Below, piece by piece: positions 1-7,378 of a stretch of 10,275 nucleotides of DNA; positions within the stretch are counted from its first letter, which is position 1, and every line of letters begins with the position of its first letter. The stretch covers positions 1-10,275 of the forward strand of contig JAAUPH010000063.1 in assembly GCA_012035435.1 (NCBI GenBank). The letters are read 5' to 3'. A program made the translations under genes and the position numbers. Under the pieces are notes generated by a model that saw only the letters and a list, made by a program, of their open reading frames with translations, made no database searches and was not told the DNA's origin. This DNA is from Sphingopyxis sp. GTDB lineage: Bacteria; Pseudomonadota; Alphaproteobacteria; Sphingomonadales; Sphingomonadaceae.

Positions 1-614
1 GAGACGGGCAGATCGACCCCGCCGCGAAGCGAAACCTGGTCAAACCGTCCATAGCCCGCCTCGACATAGCCCTCAAATTCTTCGGCAGGTTTCTTGAGGT
101 GGACGTTGACCGCGCCGCCGGTGGTGTTGCGCCCAAACAATGTGCCCTGCGGGCCGCGCAGCACTTCGATGCGCTCAATGTCGAAATAAGCAAAATTGTT
201 CGTGCTTTGGCGCGAGAAATAAATGTCGTCGATATAAGTGCCGACGGGCGGATCCTTGGACGCCAGCGATTCGCCGTCGCCGATGCCGCGGATATAATAG
301 GTGTTGGCGGTCGACAGCCCGGTGTTGTTCGTCGCGATAAGATTGGGGACATATTGGGTCAGCGCGAGCGCATCGGTGACATTCCGCCGCTCCAGTTCTG
401 CGGCCGAAAAAGCCGACAGCGCAATCGGGACATCCTGCGCCGATTCCTCGCGGCGCTGTGCTGTGACAACAATATCCTCGAGCCCCGCACGGTCATCGTC
501 TGGCTGCGCCGACGTCTGCGCCATCGCGGGCGCGGCCAACAAAGCCGCGCCGCTGTTCAGGATAAGAAGTAGACGGTGGACCCGGTTATGCTGCGTTGAT
601 CTGGTGTGTGCCAT
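1..614 (-). CDS. TonB-dependent receptor, N-terminal part (runs off left edge)
   Basis: This is the first ~204 codons of an outer-membrane TonB-dependent receptor read leftward; the barrel lies beyond position 1. The start ATG is at 614-612, preceded by a purine-rich GCAGGGGGC stretch as ribosome binding site. The protein opens with a signal peptide whose hydrophobic core is followed by AAPAMAQ. Next comes a TonB-box-like segment, LEDIVVTAQRREE. The plug domain follows, with DVPIALSAFSAAELE, YYIRGIGD, and the hallmark IERIEVLRGPQGTLFGRN followed by TTGGAVNVHLKKP. This is the sphingomonad CirA-like type, often used for complex organic or iron substrates; the substrate cannot be told from the plug. 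The reading frame is open throughout. It is divergently oriented from the LytTR gene. Confidence 0.93.
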   Translation of the reverse strand, partial: MAHTRSTQHNRVHRLLLILNSGAALLAAPAMAQTSAQPDDDRAGLEDIVVTAQRREESAQDVPIALSAFSAAELERRNVTDALALTQYVPNLIATNNTGLSTANTYYIRGIGDGESLASKDPPVGTYIDDIYFSRQSTNNFAYFDIERIEVLRGPQGTLFGRNTTGGAVNVHLKKPAEEFEGYVEAGYGRFDQVSLRGGVDLPV

Positions 615-851
615 TTTGCCCCCTGCCTCGTTTCAGTCTGGTGACCTGTGTGCCGTGCATGATTGGCCATCATCCGCAGCGATGCGAACAGGGTTACGCA
701 AATGCGGCCGGGAAATTCGCAAGTCCCCCCAATCGCGAGCAATCAATGCGCCAAACGGTTTGGCGATGCGTGAATGTGCAAGCGGCATAGCGATGCTTGT
801 CAAGCACAGGCGATTGTCGTAGCTTTCTTACGAAAGCTGGGGTGCAGCCTT
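615..851. other. Divergent intergenic region between receptor and LytTR gene
   Basis: About 237 bases without a convincing gene separate two divergent genes, so promoters for both should lie here. The only clear structure is the perfect 8-bp inverted repeat listed separately at 749-765. I see no strong -35/-10 pair. Small open frames crossing this stretch lack family resemblance. Confidence 0.6.
749..765. promoter_or_regulatory. Perfect inverted repeat, candidate operator
   Basis: CGCCAAAC-G-GTTTGGCG is a perfect 8-bp dyad with a one-base centre, roughly 100 bases upstream of the likely LytTR start and 135 bases upstream of the divergent receptor. There is no T-run after it, so a terminator is unlikely. 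A repressor or activator operator for one or both genes is inferred from shape and place only; I cannot name the protein. Confidence 0.35.
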
Positions 852-1702
852 TTGCGGACGTTCGATCAAACCAGACTGATTCTTTTGTTGCTGCCCCCGT
901 TGCTGGCGGGTCTGGTACTGGGGGCAAACCAGACGCGAGCGGGGGCCTATCTTTCCTGGCCTCTGTCGATTTCTTACTGGGTTACAATCAGCCTTGTCAC
1001 TTGGTGGCTATTGGCCGCCGGAACCGCGGCAGCCCGCTGGTTTTGCGGCCATGGTCGCCGCCAGAGTGGGTGAGTTGGCTGGTCGGCGCCATCGCGGGCA
1101 GCCTTGCGGCGCGACCGCTAATCTATGGCGTCGCGTCGGTCTTGCGCCCCATGATGGAGGCGCCCGTGCTCCGCGAAATGCCCCCGCTTACGCCAACATT
1201 TGCTTTTTTCGCTTATTATCTCACCAACTGGAGCGTGGTGATCATCATGTGGCTAGCCGCATGCTGGCTGGCCAGCCGGTGGCGGCGGGACGCATCGCGG
1301 CCAGCCCCGATGGCAGGAAGCGAAACAAAAGCCGACGCCGGACCGACCGAGCAGGTTTGGGAAAGCCATGGCTTCCTGAGCCGCATCCCGCCAGCATTGG
1401 GCCGAACCGTCCTGGCCCTTCATTCCGAAGACCATTATGTCCGCGTCTTTACCGAGCGGGGCGAAGCGTTGGTCCTTGCGGCCATTTCCGATGCCATTCG
1501 CGCCGTGGAGGCAGCAGGAACCGCCGGCCATCGCGTGCACCGGTCCTGGTGGGTGGCCACCGCAGCGGTCGCGCGCAGCGAGGCGACTGGGCGAAAGCTG
1601 GCGGTCCATTTGTCCAACGGGGTCGAAGTTCCCGTCAGTCAGACCTATCGCGAAGTGGTGAGAATCTCGGGACTGATCCCGTCGGGAGCCAACGCGTTTT
1701 AG
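852..1702 (+). pseudogene. LytTR-domain membrane regulator, split by a one-base frameshift
   Basis: The N-terminal half holds four hydrophobic helices: LILLLLPPLLAGLVLGA, SISYWVTISLVTWWLLAAG, WVSWLVGAIAGSLAARPLIYG and FAFFAYYLTNWSVVIIMWLA. A LytTR DNA-binding domain follows, seen as LALHSEDHYVRVFTERGEAL and HRVHRSWWVATAAV. This is the sphingomonad architecture in which the regulator is membrane-held and has no receiver domain. The first ~63 codons are in the frame of 852; the rest is one base back. TGG-TTT-TGC-GG at 1038-1048 becomes TGG-TTT-TTG-CGG-CCA-TGG (W-F-L-R-P-W) if the T4 run at 1041-1044 is T5. With that fix the product is about 283 residues, the normal size. The TTG start at 852 has GGGG about 9 bases upstream; an in-frame ATG at 774 is an alternative. 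The target may be one of the nearby receptors. Confidence 0.85.
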
Positions 1703-2308
1703 ACTCAGATTCGATCAGGTTTGCACATATCCAGAGTGACGGATGAAGTTTTCGTATTCGCGGGGCTTGAACTTTTCGAGGATGGTTTTGAGAGCGTCGC
1801 AGATGGCGTCGAAGGAGCGGGGGTTCATTTGCTTGAGCAGGCCCTTGATCTTGGAGAAGACCTGTTCGATCGGGTTGAAGTCCGGGCTGTAGGGCGGGAG
1901 GTAGAGCAGGTGCATGCCTGCACTTTCGAGGCATTCGCGGATACCTGCGACCTTGTGGGCGGACAGGTTATCGACGACGACGATGCTTCCCGGCATCATT
2001 TCGGGGATCAGGCACTCTTCCAGCCACTGGCGGAAGATCACGCCTGTCATCGGGCATGACAGGAGTTGTGGGGCCAGGATGCCATCGTGCGCCAACCCCG
2101 CTACAAAAGTGGAGGTCATCCAGTGGCCGTGCGGGGCTTTGGCAAAGAGCTTCTTGCCTTTGTGACCCCAGCCGTGGCTGCGGGTCATCGCGGTATTGGT
2201 TCCGGTCTCATCAACAAACACGAGGCGGGCGAAGTCGAGACCGGCCTGAGCCGCTTGCCACAGCTGCCTTGCCAACGCGACGTCAGGGCGATCCTGTTCC
2301 GTCGCGCT
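1699..2308 (-). mobile_element. IS630-family element, 5'-truncated remnant
   Basis: The catalytic half of an IS630-type transposase occupies most of this stretch. The end beyond the transposase stop (1699-1714) is only about a dozen bases from the LytTR gene, and IS630 elements insert at TA, so the TA at 1699-1700 is a plausible outer boundary. The other boundary, near 2296-2312, falls where receptor sequence changes into transposase sequence. The DNA-binding N-terminal part of the transposase, and with it the left terminal repeat, is absent, so the element should not move by itself. I could not identify a matched terminal inverted repeat pair, as expected for a truncated copy. Confidence 0.7.
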
Positions 2309-2446
2309 CGCATAAATGCCTACGGATTCATTGCCGACGCTGGTACCAAAGGCGTCTTCGGCCAATTTTGCCGCGTTTTCGTCGGCGCGCTGGGCCATAG
2401 CGGGCGTTGCCATCAGCAAAGGCGCGGCGGCCAGGATCAGGCGCAT
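1715..2446 (-). CDS. IS630 transposase catalytic domain fused in frame to a receptor N-terminus
   Basis: One open frame of 243 codons starts at ATG 2446, preceded by GGGAGG seven bases away, a good ribosome binding site. Residues 1-48 are a signal peptide (MRLILAAAPLLMATPAMA) and mature start of a TonB-dependent receptor. From TEQDRPDVALARQLW onward it is an IS630-family DDE transposase. The acidic triad is visible in FVDETG, VVDNLSAHK and SPDFNPIEQVFSKIK, with the family segment HGHWMTSTFVAGL between. The usual N-terminal helix-turn-helix region of the transposase (over 100 residues) is missing. A longer upstream ATG at 2473 exists but lies inside the methyltransferase gene. The product would be exported, so it is probably an inert by-product of deletion. 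Whether it is expressed is unknown. Confidence 0.8.
   Translation of the reverse strand: MRLILAAAPLLMATPAMAQRADENAAKLAEDAFGTSVGNESVGIYASATEQDRPDVALARQLWQAAQAGLDFARLVFVDETGTNTAMTRSHGWGHKGKKLFAKAPHGHWMTSTFVAGLAHDGILAPQLLSCPMTGVIFRQWLEECLIPEMMPGSIVVVDNLSAHKVAGIRECLESAGMHLLYLPPYSPDFNPIEQVFSKIKGLLKQMNPRSFDAICDALKTILEKFKPREYENFIRHSGYVQT
2303..2446 (-). pseudogene. TonB-dependent receptor, N-terminal remnant
   Basis: About 48 codons remain: a signal peptide ending in ATPAMAQ, then ENAAKLAEDAFGTSVGNESV and GIYAS. I recognise this as the start of a sphingomonad receptor class in which the motif AFGT.VG.E.VGLY is followed by VRGF and the plug domain. Here everything after GIYAS is replaced by IS630 sequence and no further receptor sequence appears to the left, so the plug and barrel have been deleted. 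The start overlaps the end of the methyltransferase gene by 10 bases and has a strong GGGAGG site, showing the two genes were an operon. The receptor identity rests on a short stretch. Confidence 0.6.
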
Positions 2447-3135
2447 GCCGTTGCCTCCCAACCATGAATCCATAGGCCCTTGAAGAACAGCCCGTCGACA
2501 CGAAATCCCGCTTCCGTCAGCAGCTCGCGTTCGCGTGTATCGCTGAGGACGAAGATCTGGTTTCGGTTCATCTCCACCACCTGTTCGATCGACGCACGAT
2601 CGGCACCCCGGATGGCAGCGTGGCGCGCGAACCGCTCGATGTTCCGCTCATAGGCCGCTGCCTCACTTGCCGCGTGCATCATCAGAAATGGCGCACCCGG
2701 CTTGAGGCGCGCTCGGATCGCGCGCAGCTGCTCCAAACGACCGCCATCGTCGGGGACGAACACCAGGCACAGAAAAGCCGTTGCTGCGTCAAAGGGGCCC
2801 GGCGGTGCAGCGATGGCGTCGCATTGATTCCAGATGATGCGATCAGGCGGCGCGACATCTTGCGTCACCACGCGACCGAGCTCGATCATCGCGGCTGACG
2901 GATCAATTGCGGTGTAGCGGCTGTCCGGCAAATGCAGCGCAAAGCGCCCAAGCTCGACGCCGCCGCCTGCGCCGACGACCAACAGATGCGGCTGTGGCCC
3001 AAGCCGCTGCTGCAGCACGGCCGCTGCGATGTCGTGGCTCGCATGATAACCGGGCATGAAGATTGGCGGGCCTTCAAGATAGCGCGCGACATGTGCCTGA
3101 TGATCGTCGAAACAAAAGGGCGCGTTAGTGGTCAT
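2437..3135 (-). CDS. Class I SAM-dependent methyltransferase
   Basis: The 232-residue product has the Rossmann-fold methyltransferase pattern. Motif I is LLVVGAGGGVELGRFA near residues 51-66. The acidic end of strand two is YTAIDPSAAMIELG. DAATAFLCLVFVPDDGGR and LKPGAPFLMMHAASE match motifs IV and VI. The length is usual for a stand-alone small-molecule methyltransferase. The substrate is unknown. It overlaps the receptor remnant downstream by 10 bases, so methyltransferase and receptor were co-translated. It lies 133 bases after the DUF1826 gene on the same strand, which may place it in the metal-response locus; methylation of a metal-binding ligand or of its transport intermediate would be speculation. 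The start ATG at 3135 has only a weak ribosome binding site. The frame is intact. Confidence 0.85.
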   Translation of the reverse strand: MTTNAPFCFDDHQAHVARYLEGPPIFMPGYHASHDIAAAVLQQRLGPQPHLLVVGAGGGVELGRFALHLPDSRYTAIDPSAAMIELGRVVTQDVAPPDRIIWNQCDAIAAPPGPFDAATAFLCLVFVPDDGGRLEQLRAIRARLKPGAPFLMMHAASEAAAYERNIERFARHAAIRGADRASIEQVVEMNRNQIFVLSDTRERELLTEAGFRVDGLFFKGLWIHGWEATACA

Positions 3136-3231
3136 GCAAGTTCAAACCGTCCAAGTTTTGCAGAGAAGCGAAACCTCGTCGCTGTCGAACTTGTGCCCGA
3201 TTCGTCGGCGGCGGCGGTCATCGGCGTTGGC

Positions 3232-3237
3232 AGTATA
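3232..3237 (-). promoter_or_regulatory. Possible -10 element for the methyltransferase gene
   Basis: On the minus strand TATACT at 3237-3232 matches the sigma-70 -10 consensus at five of six positions and lies about 95 bases before the methyltransferase start. The -35 region 17 bases upstream (TCAAGA) is poor. It is offered only because the 133-base gap after DUF1826 leaves room for a separate promoter. Confidence 0.2.
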
Positions 3238-3268
3238 GCCGCGCCGAGCCATAGTCTTGACCGATGTC

Positions 3269-3842
3269 TTATAATGTCTGTCCGGTGGAAACTGGAGTTC
3301 GAGCGTCAGGGTCAGGCGTGTCGATCACCAGAACCAGACGCTTTTGATCCGTCCCTTCGATGGGCGGGGAGCGGTGTCGGCAGGGCGCGTGTCCTGCTGC
3401 GAAGCGATGTCCCTTGAACAGCGCGACCGCACCGGTGGGCACGCGTTCGAGGCAGCAATCGCCGTCGCCGTGCGGTGCATAATCGGTGCCGGCCGGCATA
3501 GGTCGTGATGAGGCGAAGGTCGGTATAGTCGGCATGGATAGTCTTGCAGGCGTTGCTGACCACGCCCTCCACCCGCACCCGGACGCTATCGACCTGCATC
3601 AAAGCCATGAAGCGTGCCGCCAGTTCGGCGATATCCTTCCTGAGCGCAGCGGGCAGATGATCGAGCGCGCGCATCAACTGATCGACCGACCCGGTGGCGC
3701 GTTCTGCAAAGGGCGCTGCGGCGATCAGCGCGTCGATATCGCGGGCAGGCAAGGGCATCTCGCGCGGCTCGATCATGATCGGGCAATCGGACGCGGATAT
3801 CGCGAGCCATTTGTCCCGCACGTCGGAGCAGCCCAAGGTCAT
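3269..3842 (-). pseudogene. DUF1826 family protein, frameshifted
   Basis: The first ~117 codons (from ATG 3842) end in HADYTDLRLITTYAG; the C-terminal part continues in the next frame as TDYAPHGDGDCCLERVPTG, ALFKGHRF and RHRSPPIEGTDQKRLVLVID. Joining them needs two bases near 3488-3492. GGC-CGG-CACC becomes GGC-CCG-GGC-ACC (G-P-G-T) if C2G2 was C3G3. The mended protein is about 191 residues, close to family size. DUF1826 genes commonly sit beside COG0523 GTPases in zinc-responsive loci; the biochemical role is not established. The spacing of HxD (H103, D105), a later HRSPP histidine and a following basic residue recalls double-stranded beta-helix Fe(II) oxygenases, which is my inference. The start overlaps the GTPase stop by four bases (ATGA), so the two are translationally coupled. 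Confidence 0.85.
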
Positions 3843-5068
3843 GCGGCGTCCAGAGCATGGGTGTTTGGGCCCCAGCTCGGGAACGGATCATCGAGCTTCG
3901 CCCATTGGTCGACCAGCAACTCCGCTTCGGAAACAAGACAGGCATCCAGCGCCTTGCGGATTATGGCTTCGTCCATCCCGATGCCAATGAACACCAACTG
4001 TTGTCGCCGGTCGCCCCAGACCTGATCCCAATGCTGGGCGACATGTTCCTCGAAACTCCCGTCATGCGGCCACTGGTTCTTGGGCACAGCCGCCCACCAG
4101 CGACCCAGACGCGCGGTTTCGGTCTGGCTGCCGGCAACGGCGAGTTCGCCTATCCACCAGGGCCGTGTCGCGAGCCAGAACAGACCCTTGGCCCGCACCA
4201 CTGTGTCGAGCACGTCGCCGTTCAGAAACGCGTAGAACTTCTCCGGATCGAAGGGACGGCGGGCGCGATAGACAAAGCTTTCAATGCCATATTCAAGCGT
4301 TTCGGGAACATGATCGGCAAAGCCGTAAAGCTCCTTGTACCACAACGGATGCTCCTGCGCCTTGTCCTCGTCGAACAGGCCGGTATCCAGGATCAAGGCA
4401 AGGTCGATCTCACCATAATCGGCGGCCACAATCCGCGCGCCGGCATTCAGGGAGCCGACGAGTTTCTTGACCGTCGCGAACTGCTCTGCCGACACCGCGC
4501 TCGCCTTGTTGATGATCACGACGTCGGCAAACTCGATCTGCTCGACGAGCAGGCTGACTAGGCTGCGACTACCCTCTTCGCCCAGCGATTCCCCGCGATC
4601 GGCCAGAAAATCGCGGCTCGAATAATCGTTTAGCAAGTTGGCCGCATCGACGACCGTTACCATCGTGTCGAGCCGCGCGACATCGCCGAGGCTTTCGCCG
4701 GCTTCATCGCGAAACGAAAAGGTGGCGGCAACCGGTAGGGGTTCTGAAATGCCGGTGCTTTCGATGACCAGATAATCGAACCGGCCTTCATGCGCGAGGC
4801 CGCGGACTTCCTTGAGCAGATCGTCACGCAGCGTGCAGCAGATGCAGCCGTTGGTCATTTCGACCAGGCTTTCCTCGGCCCGCGAAAGCGCGGCTTCACC
4901 GCCGCGCACCAGGTCAGCATCGATATTCACTTCCGACATATCGTTCACGATCACTGCAACCTTGCGCCCTTCGCGATTAGCCAGGATGCGGTTGAGCAAG
5001 GTCGTTTTGCCTGCGCCCAGAAAGCCCGAAAGCACCGTCACCGGAAGCCGTTTGTCAGCTTCGCCCAT
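3839..5068 (-). CDS. COG0523 (CobW/YciC-type) GTPase metallochaperone
   Basis: This 409-residue G3E-family GTPase has Walker [10 protein letters not shown] (residues 15-23), the metal-binding CxCC motif in [13 protein letters not shown] (C75, C77, C78), the switch/Walker B segment [10 protein letters not shown] (about 101-110), and a C-terminal CobW_C domain ([19 protein letters not shown] and following). Such proteins bind zinc in the CxCC site and use GTP hydrolysis to deliver metal to client enzymes; the long YciC/ZigA-like forms next to DUF1826 are typical of zinc starvation loci. The G4 position reads NKAS (187-190) instead of NKxD. The start at 5068 is preferred over upstream ATGs: the motif begins at once, AAGGGG stands eight bases upstream, and an upstream start would read through the likely promoter. 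It heads a minus-strand operon with DUF1826. Confidence 0.93.
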   Translation of the reverse strand: MGEADKRLPVTVLSGFLGAGKTTLLNRILANREGRKVAVIVNDMSEVNIDADLVRGGEAALSRAEESLVEMTNGCICCTLRDDLLKEVRGLAHEGRFDYLVIESTGISEPLPVAATFSFRDEAGESLGDVARLDTMVTVVDAANLLNDYSSRDFLADRGESLGEEGSRSLVSLLVEQIEFADVVIINKASAVSAEQFATVKKLVGSLNAGARIVAADYGEIDLALILDTGLFDEDKAQEHPLWYKELYGFADHVPETLEYGIESFVYRARRPFDPEKFYAFLNGDVLDTVVRAKGLFWLATRPWWIGELAVAGSQTETARLGRWWAAVPKNQWPHDGSFEEHVAQHWDQVWGDRRQQLVFIGIGMDEAIIRKALDACLVSEAELLVDQWAKLDDPFPSWGPNTHALDAA

Positions 5069-5093
5069 TTTTTCGACCCCTTGCCATTTTACG

Positions 5094-5114
5094 TGATAGT
5101 ATATCATTATATTA
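5094..5114 (-). promoter_or_regulatory. AT-rich dyad over the GTPase promoter, Zur-box-like
   Basis: TGATA-GTA-TATCA at 5094-5106 is a perfect 5-bp inverted repeat in an AT-rich island within GC-rich DNA. On the minus strand TTGCCA (5137-5132), a 17-base gap and TAATAT (5114-5109) form a reasonable sigma-70 promoter; TATAAT at 5111-5106 is an overlapping alternative with 20-base spacing. The dyad abuts the -10, where a repressor would block initiation. Its form resembles Zur sites (TGTTATnnnATAACA-like), and Zur control is common for this gene family. Zur itself is not in the window, so the assignment is inference. Confidence 0.5.
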
Positions 5115-5171
5115 GGAACGACGGATTGGGCTGGCAAGGTTGAAAAATGAAAAGATCAGGCAGCTGCGGTC

Positions 5172-5199
5172 TTGACACCGTCATGTTATCCCATATCGC
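5172..5199 (+). promoter_or_regulatory. Candidate receptor promoter with Zur-like dyad
   Basis: TTGACA, a perfect -35 hexamer, is at 5172-5177, with the weak -10 candidate TATCGC 16 bases later at 5194-5199. Between and over them TGTTAT-CCC-ATATC (5184-5197) is an imperfect dyad with a left half identical to the usual Zur half-site TGTTAT. This is 55-80 bases upstream of the receptor start, a fitting place for a repressor site. Support is from pattern and gene context only. Confidence 0.35.
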
Positions 5200-5251
5200 G
5201 GCGATGCAGCCTGAGGGGGTCAACACCAAACATCTTATGTGGGGATATTTC

Positions 5252-7378
5252 ATGCGCTCGCGCGTCACTGCCATTTTGCTTGCTTCAACGCTTTTTGCGC
5301 CAACGGTTCCCGCCTTTGCCGAAGAAGGCGCGGAAGAGGACATCGTCATCACCGGGATCCGGCAGGCCTATCGCGGCGATTTCGAAGCCAAGGAAATTCC
5401 GCAAGCGATTGCCGTGATCGGTAGCAAACAGCTTGAAGAAAACAACATCCTGCGCTTGACCGATGCGCTGGACCTGAACGCATCTGTCACGCGCCAGAAT
5501 AATTTTGGCGGTTTGTGGGACAGTTTCGCGGTGCGCGGCTTTGCAGGCGATGAAAATCTACCCAGCGGCTATCTGGTCAACGGCTTCAACGGCGGGCGCG
5601 GCTTTGGTGGTACGCGTGACGTCGCGGGCGTCGAGCGGATTGAGGTGCTCAAAGGCCCGGCGGCGGCGCTGTTTGGACGCGGCGAACCGGGCGGCACGAT
5701 CAACATTGTGACCAAGCGCGCCGAGTTTGGCAATTTCAAGGGCAGCGCCTCGGGACTCTATGGCAGTTTCGACCGTATTCGCTTTGACGCTGATGCCAAT
5801 ATTCCTGCGGGCGAGACCATTGCCGTCCGCCTGATCGGCTTTTACGAAAAGGCGGGTAGTTTCCGCGCTACGCTCGACAGCGAGCGCTTTGGTTTGCTGC
5901 CATCGGTGGCGGTGAAGCTCGGCGACGATACCGTGCTGAGCTACGAACTCGAATGGACCCGCTCGGATACCGATTTTGATCGCGGTGTGCTGGCAATCGG
6001 AAATCAGCTGGGCCTGATCCCGCGCAGCCGGTTCCTCGGTGAGCCTGGCGATGGACCGGTTGAAACCAATGTCACCGGCCATCAGCTGCAATTGCAGCAC
6101 GACTTCAGCGACGCGTGGAGCCTTTTGCTCGGTGGTAGCTACCGCGAAACCGAATTTGGCGGCTTTGCCTCGTTCGCCGAACTGGTCGGGTCGCGGCAAC
6201 GGCTTGGAATCGACGGCCGCTCGCTATCGCGTCAGCGTCGCGACACGCAATATGACAGCGAGCATCTGGTCGTTCGCGGAGAATTGGCGGGCGATTTCGA
6301 TCTGGGCGGCATGCGCCACCGCGTGCTCATCGGCGCCGATTTCGATAATTTTGAAAATGACCAGCTGTTGACCCGCTATCGCCCCGGTACGGCGGCCTCG
6401 CAGACGCTGGTCAGCGGCAACATCATCGATATTTTCAATCCCATCTATGGCCAGTTCCCGCTGCCTGCCGCGACCGCCGTCGTCACCAACCGGCTCGACA
6501 AGCAAAAGGCCTTTGGCGTGTATGTGCAGGACCAGATCACGCTCAGCGATGCGGTGCAGCTTCGTCTTGGACTGCGGTACGACGATTTCTCGCTGTCGAT
6601 TCGGAACCGCGTGAACAACACCGTCGCGCGCCGTGACGATGACCGGTTCAGCCCGCAAGTCGGGCTCGTGGTAAAGGCCAGCGACGCGCTGTCTTTCTAC
6701 GCTGTCTATGGCTCGGGCTTCCGCTCGAATGTTGCGATCACCCCGACGCTCAGCACCGCAGCGCCCGAGACCAGCAAATCCTATGAAATTGGTGCGAAAT
6801 TTGCGCTGTTCGACGACAAGCTCAACGGCACCATCGCCTTCTTCTCGCTTGCCAAGCGCAATGTGCTCGCGGCCGATTTGGCCAACCCCGGTTTTTCGGC
6901 GACCATTGGCAAGGCCGGGAGCGAAGGATTTGAGATTGATCTGGCGGGGAGGCTGCCGGGCGATTTCGACCTGTTGTTCTCTTATGCCTATGTCGATGCT
7001 GAGGCGCGGGCCGACGTGCTTGATCCCAATTTCTCGCTGCAAATCCGCGCGGGCGACCCGCTGATCAACATTCCCAAGCATAGTCTCAACACCCAGCTGT
7101 CGAAGCGGTTTGAGCTGGGCGATGGTAAGGGGCTGACTTTTGGGGCTGGGCTCCAGCATGTCGGCAAGCGGCTGGGCGAGACGGCAACGACCTTCTTCCT
7201 GCCCAAATATACGCTAGTGCGGCTGTTCGCCAACGTCGAGGTGACCGAAGGGCTCGCGCTGTTCGCGGACGTCAAAAACCTGTTCAATGAAACCTATTAC
7301 ACCAACAGTTTCGCCCGGTTATGGGTCGCCCCGGGCAGCCCGCGCACGGCGTCAGTCGGCGCAAGGATGCGCTTCTGA
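5252..7378 (+). CDS. TonB-dependent siderophore-type receptor
   Basis: This complete 708-residue receptor begins with a signal peptide (VTAILLASTLFAPTVPAFA) and the TonB-box-like EEDIVITGIRQ. The plug domain follows with IPQAIAVIGSKQLEE, FAVRGFAGDE, VERIEVLKGPAAALFGRG and EPGGTINIVTKRAEF. A long barrel ends with ADVKNLFNETYYTNS and the terminal phenylalanine in SVGARMRF that the Bam machinery recognises. The TonB-siderophore receptor type fits best. Given the divergent COG0523/DUF1826 operon and Zur-like dyads, uptake of a zinc or other metal complex is likely, but the substrate is not visible. ATG 5252 is chosen because the signal peptide begins there and GGGGA lies about seven bases upstream; the frame is open back to 5147 without signal-like sequence. 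The stop overlaps the next start by one base (TGATG). Confidence 0.93.
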   Translation: MRSRVTAILLASTLFAPTVPAFAEEGAEEDIVITGIRQAYRGDFEAKEIPQAIAVIGSKQLEENNILRLTDALDLNASVTRQNNFGGLWDSFAVRGFAGDENLPSGYLVNGFNGGRGFGGTRDVAGVERIEVLKGPAAALFGRGEPGGTINIVTKRAEFGNFKGSASGLYGSFDRIRFDADANIPAGETIAVRLIGFYEKAGSFRATLDSERFGLLPSVAVKLGDDTVLSYELEWTRSDTDFDRGVLAIGNQLGLIPRSRFLGEPGDGPVETNVTGHQLQLQHDFSDAWSLLLGGSYRETEFGGFASFAELVGSRQRLGIDGRSLSRQRRDTQYDSEHLVVRGELAGDFDLGGMRHRVLIGADFDNFENDQLLTRYRPGTAASQTLVSGNIIDIFNPIYGQFPLPAATAVVTNRLDKQKAFGVYVQDQITLSDAVQLRLGLRYDDFSLSIRNRVNNTVARRDDDRFSPQVGLVVKASDALSFYAVYGSGFRSNVAITPTLSTAAPETSKSYEIGAKFALFDDKLNGTIAFFSLAKRNVLAADLANPGFSATIGKAGSEGFEIDLAGRLPGDFDLLFSYAYVDAEARADVLDPNFSLQIRAGDPLINIPKHSLNTQLSKRFELGDGKGLTFGAGLQHVGKRLGETATTFFLPKYTLVRLFANVEVTEGLALFADVKNLFNETYYTNSFARLWVAPGSPRTASVGARMRF

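Noticed and set aside
99..822. Plus-strand open frames over the left edge
   Set aside because: They lie opposite the plug domain of the receptor, which has an excellent motif match on the minus strand.
3263..3278. ATGTC-TTATAA-TGTC as a third Zur-like site before the methyltransferase
   Set aside because: The TGTC arms are direct, not inverted, and the TTATAA core is partly the stop codon of DUF1826 (TAA at 3271-3269).
5558..7159. Two long minus-strand open frames (213 and 311 codons) opposite the receptor gene
   Set aside because: They are antisense shadows of a GC-rich, clearly coding receptor; their translations show no family motifs, and the plus-strand product is complete with signal peptide and terminal phenylalanine.
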